Source: VRUE01 sp033856195 (lineage in GTDB: Bacteria > Actinomycetota > Thermoleophilia > Solirubrobacterales > 70-9). From it: a DNA stretch of 55,616 nt. Each line of letters begins with the position of its first letter. Positions within the stretch are counted from its first letter, which is position 1. The notes under the pieces were generated by a model. That model saw only the letters and a program-made list of their open reading frames with translations. It ran no database searches and was not told where the DNA came from. The DNA lies in assembly GCA_033856195.1 (NCBI GenBank), contig JAWVFL010000079.1, positions 1 to 55,616 of the forward strand, read 5' to 3'. Below are positions 15,000 through 21,706 of the stretch, in pieces. Position numbers and translations under genes: made by a program.

Positions 15000-15022
15000 T
15001 CGCTTGAGCCTATAGAACCGGC

Positions 15023-15520
15023 TTACTCGCGCGTGGGCATCTGAATCCGCGCCATCGCCTTGACCATCAGCCAGAAGAAGGCGCCGGCGACGAGGAGCAA
15101 CGCGAGGGTGGCGAGAACCTGACCGACGGTCGCCGCCTGCAGGGCCAGGCCGTAGACGGCGCTGAAGATGAGGAAGACGAGGATCAGCTGGAAGCCGAGC
15201 ACCGCCCAATAGCGGGAGCGCCACATTCCCCAGGCCATCAGGCCCGTCAGCAGTGCCGGGGCCAGCACCTGGATGAAACGCGGTTTCTCACCGCCCACCT
15301 CTGCCCCGGCGAGGTAGCTGACGACGATTGAGATGGTGATCAGGGCGGAGATGACGGCGCCGATCGTCACCACCAGCGGCCGCTCGCCATCAGCTAGCGG
15401 ATCGAGAGCTTCGCGCGCTTCCTGGTTTCGCTCCTCGGCCCGCGCGTAGCCGCGCTCCATGCGCTCGCGCGGCGTTGCTGGAGCGCCGCGCTGCTTGCGC
15501 TTGCGGGGGTGGTCAGGCAC
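15023..15520 (-). CDS. Four-helix membrane protein, unknown function
   Basis: 165 residues. A basic and acidic N-terminal tail of about 48 residues (MPDHPRKRKQRGAPATPRER onward) is followed by four hydrophobic segments at roughly 48-70, 82-100, 105-127 and 132-152, and a short cytoplasmic end. I do not recognise the family. Its start overlaps the thiE stop by 8 nt, so it is probably translated from the thiE transcript, and lpdA follows 23 nt downstream. A link to thiamine or lipoyl metabolism would be guesswork. Confidence 0.75.
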   Translation of the reverse strand: MPDHPRKRKQRGAPATPRERMERGYARAEERNQEAREALDPLADGERPLVVTIGAVISALITISIVVSYLAGAEVGGEKPRFIQVLAPALLTGLMAWGMWRSRYWAVLGFQLILVFLIFSAVYGLALQAATVGQVLATLALLLVAGAFFWLMVKAMARIQMPTRE

Positions 15521-16199
15521 CCGGAGCTGCCTCCCCAGTGGAGGCGAAGGCGCCGCGCAGCTCTTCGGCGACTGCGGCGGGATCCGCCGCGTCGCGAATC
15601 GCCCGCACGACGCAGAGCCGCCGCGCGCCGGCCTCGACCGCCTGCCCCGCGTTGGTTGGGTCGATCCCGCCTATTGCGAAGAAGGGATGGGGCGCCTTTG
15701 CCGCGGCGTGGGAGATCAGCTCGAGGCCGACCGCGGGACGCCCCTCCTTGGTCGGCGTCTCCCAGATGGGCCCCACGCTGATGTAGTCGGCAGGCGCCTC
15801 GGCGGACGCGGCGATCTGGTTCTCGGAATGGGTGGAGAGGCCGACGATCGCGTCGGGCCCGACCGCCGCTCGCGCTTCGTCGACACCTATGTCTTCCTGA
15901 CCGACATGGACGCCGTCGGCGTCGCAGGCTCGCGCCAGGTCGGGATCGTCGTTGACGACGAAGAGGGCGCTGTAGGTGTCGCAGAGACGGCGGAAGGTCT
16001 GGGCCGAGAGCTCGATCTCGCGCCTCGAGAGTGACTTCTCGCGCAGCTGGACGAGGTCGACGCCGCCGCGCAGGGCCGCCTGCAGCAGCGGCTCGGGATC
16101 GGCGCCGCGCGGTCGCGCCTCGCAGCAAAAGTAGAGGCGCGCCGTACGCAGGCGCTCGCGACGCAGCGGTCCCTCGCCCTCGGGTGGTGCCAGGCTCAC
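15513..16199 (-). CDS. thiE: Thiamine phosphate synthase ThiE
   Basis: 228 residues from a GTG at 16199. It couples the pyrimidine and thiazole halves of thiamine. Recognisable segments are VDLVQLREKSL (substrate phosphate region), ALFVVNDDPDLARACDADGVHVGQED (metal and pyrophosphate site), VGLSTHS, YISVGPIWETPTK and FFAIGGIDPTN, in the family order. The gene diverges from the TPP riboswitch and thiO; the riboswitch is on the other strand, so it does not control thiE directly. Upstream in-frame codons to 16706 lie over thiO and are not conserved. Confidence 0.94.
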   Translation of the reverse strand: MSLAPPEGEGPLRRERLRTARLYFCCEARPRGADPEPLLQAALRGGVDLVQLREKSLSRREIELSAQTFRRLCDTYSALFVVNDDPDLARACDADGVHVGQEDIGVDEARAAVGPDAIVGLSTHSENQIAASAEAPADYISVGPIWETPTKEGRPAVGLELISHAAAKAPHPFFAIGGIDPTNAGQAVEAGARRLCVVRAIRDAADPAAVAEELRGAFASTGEAAPGA

Positions 16200-16228
16200 C
16201 CCCCAAGTATCGCTCTGTAGCATCGGTG

Positions 16229-16314
16229 GTGTACGGGAGCCCACGAGGCTGAGAGGGTGGCAGCGAGGCCACCGACCGTCTGAACCTGATCCGGGTAATG
16301 CCGGCGGAGGCAAG
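16229..16314 (+). promoter_or_regulatory. TPP riboswitch (THI element)
   Basis: The conserved aptamer blocks are all present in order: CGGGAGCC (about 16234), GGCTGAGAGGG (about 16247), an extended P3 arm GGTGGCAGCGAGGCCACC, then CTGAACCTGATCCGGGTAAT (16280-16299) and GCCGGCGGAGG. These form the pyrimidine- and pyrophosphate-sensing helices. The GGAGG at 16306-16310 is both the 3' end of the aptamer and the ribosome site of thiO, 5 nt before its TTG start, so ligand binding should block translation directly without a separate expression platform. End points are approximate. Confidence 0.95.
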
Positions 16315-16315
16315 C

Positions 16316-17464
16316 TTGAGCGACAGAGGCAGCTATGACGCGGTGATCGTCGGAGGCGGAGTGATCGGCCTCTGCTGTGCTTGGCGGCTCGCCCAGCGCG
16401 GCGCCGGCGTAGTCGTCCTCGATCGGGCCGAGCCACCGGCCGGCGCAACCCGTGTCGCGGCGGGGATGCTGGCGCCGATCGGCGAGCTGGCCTTCGGCGA
16501 GCCGGAGCTGTTGCGGATGACGGTTGCGGCCGCCGGGGGCTACCCGGACTTCGTCGCCGAGCTCGAGGCGGCGAGCGAGGTCGGCACGGGCTACGCTCGG
16601 CACGGCGCCCTGCACGTCGCCCTCGATCGGGACGAGGCTGCCGAGCTGCGCCGCGTCCACGCCCTGCAGCGCTCGCTCGGCCTCGGCGCCGAGTGGCTGC
16701 CACCACGCCGCTGTCGCGAGCTGGAGCCCGGACTGACGCCGTCCTTCAACGGCGGCGTCCACGCCCCTGACGAGGCGGCGATCGATCCCCGCCGGATGAC
16801 CGTTGCCCTGCTCGCCGTTCTGGCCGCCGAAGGTGTCGAGGTGCGCACCAACGCCGATGTCGTCGCGCCGCTGCTCGGCGGCGAGCGGATCGAAGGCGTG
16901 CGCACCGGCTCGGGCGAGGAGCTGCGAGCCGACTCGGTGGTCCTCGCCAGCGGCGCTTGGTCCGGGGCGGAAGGGTGGCTGCCCGAGAGCACCCGCCCAC
17001 CGGTGCGCCCGGTCAAAGGCCAGATCCTCGAGTTGCGCTCGCCGGAAGGTAAGGCGCCCTGCGAGCGGATCGTCGCCTCCGAGCGCGTCTACCTGGTGCC
17101 CCGCCCCGACGGTCGCCTGATCGTCGGGGCGACCACCGAGGAGCGTGGCTTCGACCCGACGGTCACCGCCGGTGGAGTGCACGAGCTGCTGCGCGAGGCC
17201 TACCGCCTGCTCCCCGAGGTCGCCGAGATGGAGCTGGTCGAGTCGATGGCCGGCCTGCGGCCGGGCACGCCAGACAACCTGCCGCTGATCGGTCCCGGTG
17301 CGCTCGACGGCCTCGTTCTCGCCTGCGGCCACTACCGCAACGGGATCCTGCTGGCGCCGCTCACCGGCGAAGCGGTCGCTGCCCTGCTCAGCGGCGAAGG
17401 ATTGCCCGACACTGTGGCCGCGGCCGATCCGGAGCGGCTCGTGGGCGTCGGGGCGGCACGGTGA
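16316..17464 (+). CDS. thiO: Glycine oxidase ThiO
   Basis: 382 residues from a TTG at 16316, chosen because the in-frame ATG at 16298 lies inside the riboswitch and because GGAGG sits 5 nt upstream of the TTG. It oxidises glycine to dehydroglycine for the thiazole moiety. The FAD Rossmann motif VIVGGGVIGLCCAWRLAQRG is at the N-terminus, ATRVAAGMLAP follows at about residue 45, and GLRPGTPDNLPLIGP and CGHYRNGILLAP with the C-terminal FAD contacts are characteristic of ThiO. Its stop overlaps the thiSG start (GTGA), so the two are translationally coupled and share the riboswitch. Confidence 0.94.
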   Translation: MSDRGSYDAVIVGGGVIGLCCAWRLAQRGAGVVVLDRAEPPAGATRVAAGMLAPIGELAFGEPELLRMTVAAAGGYPDFVAELEAASEVGTGYARHGALHVALDRDEAAELRRVHALQRSLGLGAEWLPPRRCRELEPGLTPSFNGGVHAPDEAAIDPRRMTVALLAVLAAEGVEVRTNADVVAPLLGGERIEGVRTGSGEELRADSVVLASGAWSGAEGWLPESTRPPVRPVKGQILELRSPEGKAPCERIVASERVYLVPRPDGRLIVGATTEERGFDPTVTAGGVHELLREAYRLLPEVAEMELVESMAGLRPGTPDNLPLIGPGALDGLVLACGHYRNGILLAPLTGEAVAALLSGEGLPDTVAAADPERLVGVGAAR

Positions 17465-18432
17465 GGATCGAGCTGAACGGTCGGGCGCGGGAGCTGGCCG
17501 AGGGCGCCAGCCTTGCCGACGCGGTGCGGGCGGCCGGAGCCGATGAGGCTCGTGGCGTCGCCGTCGCCCTCGATGGCGAGGTCTCCCCACGCGGTGAGTG
17601 GGCTCAGACGCCGCTGGTCGAGGGAAGCAAGGTCGAGGTGCTGGCGGCGATCCAGGGTGGCGCGGAGGGCTGGGAGCTGGGCGGCCGGGCCTGGACCTCG
17701 CGCCTGATCGCGGGGACCGGCGGCTTCCGCTCGCTCGAGCAGATGGAGCAGGCGCTGCAGGCCGCGGATGCCGAGATCGTCACCGTCGCCCTGCGCCGCA
17801 TCGACCCCGATGCCAGGGGCTCGGTGCTCGACGTGCTCGACCGGCTCGGCCTCTTCGCGCTTCCCAACACAGCCGGTTGCTACACCGCTCGCGACGCTGT
17901 CAGCACCGCCCGGCTCGCCCGCGAGGCCTTCGAAACCGACTGGATCAAGCTCGAGGTGATCGGCGATGACCGCACGCTCTTCCCCGATGCGGTGGAGCTG
18001 CTCGACGCGGCCGAGACCCTGGTCGGCGAGGGCTTCACCGTCCTGCCCTACACCAATGACGACCCGATCCTGGCGCGCCGCCTCGAGGAGGCCGGCTGCG
18101 CAGCGGTGATGCCGCTCGGCTCGCCGATCGGCTCCGGCGCCGGCATCCGCAACCCGTACAACATCGCGATCATCGCCGAGCGCGCCGCCGTCCCGGTCGT
18201 CCTCGACGCTGGCATCGGCACCGCCTCCGATGCGGCCCTGGCGATGGAGCTGGGCTGCGACGCGGTGATGGCGGCCAGCTCGATCTTCGGCGCCACCGAT
18301 CCGGTGGCGATGGCCACCGCCCTGCGCCTCGGCGTCGAGGCGGGCCACGCCGCCCGCGGTGCCGGCCGCATCCCCCGCCGCGCCCACGCCGAGGCCTCGA
18401 CCCCGGGCCAAGGTCTGCCCGAACTTTCCTGA
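17461..18432 (+). CDS. thiS-thiG: ThiS-ThiG fusion: sulfur carrier and thiazole synthase
   Basis: 323 residues from a GTG at 17461. Residues 1-67 are a full ThiS (MRIELNGRAR start, Gly-Gly at 66-67), the length of free ThiS. ThiG follows without a stop: WTSRLIAGTGGF, VTVALRR, LPNTAGCYTARDA, the Schiff-base Lys at 163 (WIKLEVIGDD), MPLGSPIGSGAGI and VLDAGIGTASDAA, making a complete TIM barrel. In stand-alone ThiS the C-terminal Gly must be free to be adenylated, so this fusion would need cleavage after Gly67 or an unusual route. Annotated ThiS-ThiG fusions exist in other bacteria. No thiF, thiC or thiD is in the window. Confidence 0.93.
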   Translation: MRIELNGRARELAEGASLADAVRAAGADEARGVAVALDGEVSPRGEWAQTPLVEGSKVEVLAAIQGGAEGWELGGRAWTSRLIAGTGGFRSLEQMEQALQAADAEIVTVALRRIDPDARGSVLDVLDRLGLFALPNTAGCYTARDAVSTARLAREAFETDWIKLEVIGDDRTLFPDAVELLDAAETLVGEGFTVLPYTNDDPILARRLEEAGCAAVMPLGSPIGSGAGIRNPYNIAIIAERAAVPVVLDAGIGTASDAALAMELGCDAVMAASSIFGATDPVAMATALRLGVEAGHAARGAGRIPRRAHAEASTPGQGLPELS

Positions 18433-18476
18433 CCGCAGCCCCGAGTCCCCGGTGCCCGATTACCATTGATCGCCGA

Positions 18477-18550
18477 GCCCCTGTAGCTCAGCTGGTTAGA
18501 GCGGCGGCCTTTTAAGCCGCGCGGCGCCGGTTCGAATCCGGTCGGGGGCA
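18477..18550 (+). tRNA. tRNA-Lys (anticodon TTT)
   Basis: Complete cloverleaf: acceptor GCCCCTG pairs with CGGGGGC, discriminator A at 18550, D-loop AGCTGGTTAGA, anticodon stem GCGGC/GCCGC with loop CTTTTAA (anticodon TTT), T-arm loop TTCGAAT. The CCA end is not encoded. Its 3' half is duplicated at 21600-21644, marking it as the integration site of the island that follows. Confidence 0.97.
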
Positions 18551-18552
18551 CT
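18508..18552 (+). repeat. Attachment-type repeat, left copy (tRNA-Lys 3' half)
   Basis: A perfect 45-bp direct repeat with 21600-21644, from the anticodon loop to two bases past the tRNA end. The base before it is G here and C at the other copy; the base after is T here and A there. Same orientation, as expected for the two sides of an element integrated into a tRNA 3' end. Confidence 0.92.
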
Positions 18553-18774
18553 TGACGACAATCGCATTCTAACGCCGAATACGGCAGCCCCACGATCGAT
18601 GTGGACCCAAACTTGGCTCCGTGGGTACCACATTTGGGCACCAAGCGGGCTGCCTAGGAGGCGAGGCCGCCGGCCGAAAAGTGGCCGCCCAAGGCCGGGT
18701 TGAACTCGAGCCGGCCCTACGATGTCCTTCGTGATGAATCCACCGCTCGAAGACTCGGGAGACAAGGTCGGCTG

Positions 18775-20745
18775 ATGCCGAAACGAACGCGTTCGCAGCG
18801 AATAGCTGAGAAGTCGCGCCGGGCACTCGAAGAGAGGCTCGACGAACGCTTCCTCTTCCGTAACGAGCAGGAAGACTACGGGATCGATGGGAGCATCGAG
18901 GAGTTCGACGCAGACGATCGTGCAACCGGTCTGCGCTTCCCGGTCCAGCTCAAGGCGACCGACGGCGAGGATCACGGTACCGCCCTCAAGCGCTCGATCC
19001 CGACCGACCACGCCGCCTACTACAACTCGCTCTCGCAGCCGCTCTTGATGGTCCGATACCTCGCGCCCGCTGACGAGCTCTACGTCCGCTGGTGGCACGA
19101 CCCGCTGCCCGGCAAGCGCCCGCCGAGAGCAGACGCCGCCTCCCGCACCTTTCACTGGTCCGAGGAGGACATCTTCGAGACCGCGGACTCAGATCGCCTA
19201 GCAGAGGAGGCTCGCGGCTTTTACGAACTGCGCTCGGTCTCTCCGCCGCTGCCCTTCTTCTTCGAGGTGGCAGTCGAGGAGGCTCCCTTCGAACTCGGGG
19301 CGACCGAGATCGAACTTGCGATGGAGGCAGCGGCGAACACGCGACCCGACGTGATCGAGGTGCGCGCCACAAAGGCGAACGGAAAGCTGATCATCCGCGA
19401 TCGGCTGCTGGTCGTCGAGCTCTCGGGAACGAGAGCGGCGAGCTATGACCTCGGCGATGACTATGAGCCGGGAGAGGACGCCGAGCAGCTCGCCGTCGAC
19501 ATGATGGCGTTGTGTGGCGCCGGCTTCGCCCGCTGGGGTCAGAACGATCTGGCGGCCCGAATCGCCACCACGTTCTACGCCGAGTCGACACTCGCCGCGG
19601 ACCCCGATGCCGCCCTGCTCTTCGCCGGGGCGATGACAGCCGCGCGCCGGCTGCCGGAGTCGCTTGCGATCGCCGAGGAAATCGACGCCGCGGCGGCATC
19701 GCCGGAGACCAACACCAGTTTCCTCTTCACCCTTACCCCGCGCCGCCACATCCCATCGCTGACCGAAGCGGAGAAAGAGGCCTACGCGAAGGCGATCGAA
19801 GACCGGATCCGCCGACGCGAAGAGACCGGCGAAACGATCGCGGCCTCACGCGAAGCCCTCTCGCTGGCCAATCATTTTCGCTACGAGGTTAAGGGCGAGG
19901 CGGCGGTCAGCTTCTACGAGCGGGCCGCCGAACTCGATCCTGGATACCGGCAGCGGGTCCATTATTGGCATGAGCTTGGGGGCGCCTATTTCTTTGCCGG
20001 CCACCCGTTGGACGCAGCAAAGGCCTACGCCAAGGCATTTGAGTTGGATGGCGATGCGTGGGACCAGATCCTCGGCGCCGATGCCCTCCTCTACGCTGGG
20101 CGCTACGCCGAATCGAGAGATGCAATGCGAGATGCGATCCCCGAGATCGAGAGCTTTCAACGCGGCGCCGAGTATCCGCTGAAGCTGCTGTTGCTCGACT
20201 TCCTCGTCGACGAGCGCGGGATAGCTAGCCAGGAGCGCGACCTAACGAAGGCAAGAGCGCTGTTCGAGCAGGCGTTTGCAGGTGATCCGGCGATCCCCGA
20301 CGCCGATCTGTTGTGGCAGGTGATTGACGTCGACGGCATCAATCCGTTTGCGTGGTGGAACCTCGCAGTCGCTGCCGAGGGGGAAGGCGATTACGAGACC
20401 GCCGGCCTGCGCTTCCTCTTTTCCGCGATCGGCTCCCCGCTTGACGAGCAGGCATGGGCTAGGTCGATCCTGTATCTGGTGCGTGCCGAAGTCGATGCAA
20501 CGCTCAGCGCGATGGTTGTCGTCACCGCCGACAGGTTGACGGGCGGAAAGGCGATCCCAACCGTCAACAAGATCGCCCCCGAAGCAATGACATCCGAGTT
20601 GCGGGTGGGACTGGTCGACAGCATGCGGAAGCTCGTTGCCGACATCGCTGACCCTCGCGAGGACGGGCTCGAGCTCCGGATCATCGGAAGCGGCGCCGAG
20701 GTAGAGAGCGTCAAGGTTGCTGGAGCGCGAACGCGAGAGGACTAG
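18775..20745 (+). CDS. DUF4365-like nuclease domain fused to TPR-type repeats
   Basis: 656 residues from an ATG at 18775. Residues about 10-130 match the DUF4365 pattern: EQEDYGIDGSIEEF (31-44) then VQLKATD (57-63), so Asp38, a Glu at 42-43, Gln58 and Lys60 would form a PD-(D/E)xK-like centre. A middle region of about 200 residues is not recognised. Residues about 395-520 have TPR-like helical pairs (AVSFYERAAELDPGYRQ, DAAKAYAKAFELDGDAW). The C-terminal 130 residues are unassigned. DUF4365 domains are often found in antiphage genes, and this one sits in a tRNA island with a toxin-antitoxin pair, so a defence role is plausible. No second component such as an ATPase is adjacent. Confidence 0.75.
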   Translation: MPKRTRSQRIAEKSRRALEERLDERFLFRNEQEDYGIDGSIEEFDADDRATGLRFPVQLKATDGEDHGTALKRSIPTDHAAYYNSLSQPLLMVRYLAPADELYVRWWHDPLPGKRPPRADAASRTFHWSEEDIFETADSDRLAEEARGFYELRSVSPPLPFFFEVAVEEAPFELGATEIELAMEAAANTRPDVIEVRATKANGKLIIRDRLLVVELSGTRAASYDLGDDYEPGEDAEQLAVDMMALCGAGFARWGQNDLAARIATTFYAESTLAADPDAALLFAGAMTAARRLPESLAIAEEIDAAAASPETNTSFLFTLTPRRHIPSLTEAEKEAYAKAIEDRIRRREETGETIAASREALSLANHFRYEVKGEAAVSFYERAAELDPGYRQRVHYWHELGGAYFFAGHPLDAAKAYAKAFELDGDAWDQILGADALLYAGRYAESRDAMRDAIPEIESFQRGAEYPLKLLLLDFLVDERGIASQERDLTKARALFEQAFAGDPAIPDADLLWQVIDVDGINPFAWWNLAVAAEGEGDYETAGLRFLFSAIGSPLDEQAWARSILYLVRAEVDATLSAMVVVTADRLTGGKAIPTVNKIAPEAMTSELRVGLVDSMRKLVADIADPREDGLELRIIGSGAEVESVKVAGARTRED

Positions 20746-20773
20746 CGGGGCCGGCTAAGTTCCTGACTCAGTC

Positions 20774-20801
20774 TTGCGATCTTTTGCCCTTCCCGTACAA
20801 T
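20774..20801 (+). promoter_or_regulatory. Predicted promoter of the TA operon
   Basis: TTGCGA at 20774-20779 and TACAAT at 20796-20801, spaced 16 bp, fit sigma-70-type -35 and -10 boxes. The -10 ends 9 nt before the antitoxin ATG at 20811, so the transcript would be leaderless or nearly so, consistent with the lack of a ribosome site there. Confidence 0.55.
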
Positions 20802-20810
20802 GTCCGGGTC

Positions 20811-21080
20811 ATGGAGCCGACCACAAGCCCGAAGACCCGCCGGATCGAAGTCCGGCTGAGTGACGAGGAGCGCCAGCTCGATGCCGCTGCCGCCTCGGCG
20901 TTGGGCGAGAGCCTGAGCGACTTCTTCCGTCGTGCCGCTCAGGCGCGGGCGCAGGAGGTGCTGGCCGACCAGCGCACGATCTCACTCAGCATGGTGGAGG
21001 CGACGCGCTTTCTCGCGGCGCTCGAGCGGCCCGACGAGGGCACGGTAGCCCGACTCGAAGATCTCCGCCGCCGCGCGTGA
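20811..21080 (+). CDS. TacA/DUF1778-type antitoxin
   Basis: 89 residues from an ATG at 20811. The N-terminal ribbon-helix-helix (TRRIEVRLSDEERQLDAAAA) and the following GESLSDFFRRAAQARAQEVL helix match DUF1778/TacA antitoxins; the C-terminal segment SLSMVEATRFLAALERPDEG fits the part that wraps the acetyltransferase toxin. Its stop overlaps the toxin start by 4 nt (GTGA). It should neutralise the toxin and autorepress the operon from the promoter just upstream. Upstream in-frame codons to 20784 overlap the -10 box and are unlikely to be translated. Confidence 0.9.
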   Translation: MEPTTSPKTRRIEVRLSDEERQLDAAAASALGESLSDFFRRAAQARAQEVLADQRTISLSMVEATRFLAALERPDEGTVARLEDLRRRA

Positions 21081-21595
21081 CCGAAGCGCCTGCGCTCACC
21101 GAGCGCTACGACCCCGCGGTTCACGGGGTGGCGGATTTTGCTTGCGGCGAGGATTCGCTCGACCGTTGGCTGCATCGCTACGCGGGACAGGGCGAGCGAC
21201 GCGATGCGACTCGCACCTTTGTGGCTACCGACGAGCTAGGCGCGGTACGCGGCTACTACACGCTCGTAGCCGGCCAGCTTGAGCATGCCGAGGCGACCGA
21301 GGCGGTGCGCAAGGGCCTCTCGCGGCACTTCCCAATTCCGGTGGCGATCCTCGCCCGCCTCGCCGTTGACGAGCGCAGTCAGGGGAAGGGGCTTGGCGCG
21401 TCCCTGCTCAACGACGCCCTTGAGCGGATATGCCGAGCTGCACAAGAGGTCGCCGTGCGGGCGGTGGTCGTTCACGCCATCAGCCAAGCAGCTGTGGACT
21501 TCTACGAGCGCTTCGGCTTCCGCGGTCTCAGTGAGGCCCCGCGGAGCTTGATGGTCACACTGGCCGAGATTAACGAGGCCGGCTATGGGCGATAG
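21077..21595 (+). CDS. TacT-like GNAT acetyltransferase toxin
   Basis: 172 residues from a GTG at 21077. It has the GNAT acetyl-CoA motif RLAVDERSQGKGLGASLL, the opening FACGEDSLDRWL common to TacT-type toxins, GYYTLVAGQL, and the C-terminal FYERFGF with the catalytic Tyr. TacT enzymes acetylate charged tRNAs and stop translation. Partner and order (antitoxin first, 4-nt overlap) are the classical arrangement. It is the last gene before the right-hand tRNA repeat, and may keep the island from being lost. Confidence 0.9.
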   Translation: MTEAPALTERYDPAVHGVADFACGEDSLDRWLHRYAGQGERRDATRTFVATDELGAVRGYYTLVAGQLEHAEATEAVRKGLSRHFPIPVAILARLAVDERSQGKGLGASLLNDALERICRAAQEVAVRAVVVHAISQAAVDFYERFGFRGLSEAPRSLMVTLAEINEAGYGR

Positions 21596-21599
21596 GAAC

Positions 21600-21644
21600 C
21601 CTTTTAAGCCGCGCGGCGCCGGTTCGAATCCGGTCGGGGGCACT
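21600..21644 (+). repeat. Attachment-type repeat, right copy
   Basis: Second copy of the 45-bp tRNA-Lys 3'-half sequence, same orientation, 3092 bp from the first. It lacks the acceptor 5' strand and D-arm, so it is not a tRNA gene. It marks the right junction of the island. Confidence 0.92.
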
Positions 21645-21706
21645 AGGACCCTTCCTGGACCAGCTATAAATAACGTGGTTTCTCAACTCGAGGGCGGGGG
21701 CTTTCT

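Larger units (their letters stand above)
18553..21644 (+). mobile_element. tRNA-Lys-integrated island without an integrase
   Basis: The 3092-bp interval between the two 45-bp repeats restores the tRNA at its left end and ends with the displaced tRNA 3' half. It contains a DUF4365-like/TPR protein, a TacA/TacT-like toxin-antitoxin pair and no recombinase. The first 222 bp (18553-18774) hold no convincing gene; they include an inverted repeat CCCAAA (18606-18611)/TTTGGG (18633-18638) around GGTACC that could be a recombinase arm site. Either the integrase has been deleted or it is supplied in trans. Confidence 0.85.

Noticed and set aside
16298..16315. ATG at 16298 as the thiO start
   Set aside because: It lies inside the conserved aptamer core; the TTG at 16316 has a well-placed GGAGG.
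18048..18644. Minus-strand ORF running through tRNA-Lys, containing PPTGFEPAPRGLKG
   Set aside because: That peptide is the well-known translation of a tRNA gene on the wrong strand.
18553..18774. Integrase remnant at the left end of the island
   Set aside because: No recombinase motif (R-H-R-Y box) could be found in any frame of the 222 bp.
21600..21644. Second tRNA-Lys gene
   Set aside because: Only the 3' half from the anticodon loop onward is present; there is no acceptor 5' strand or D-arm, so it is an attachment-site duplicate.
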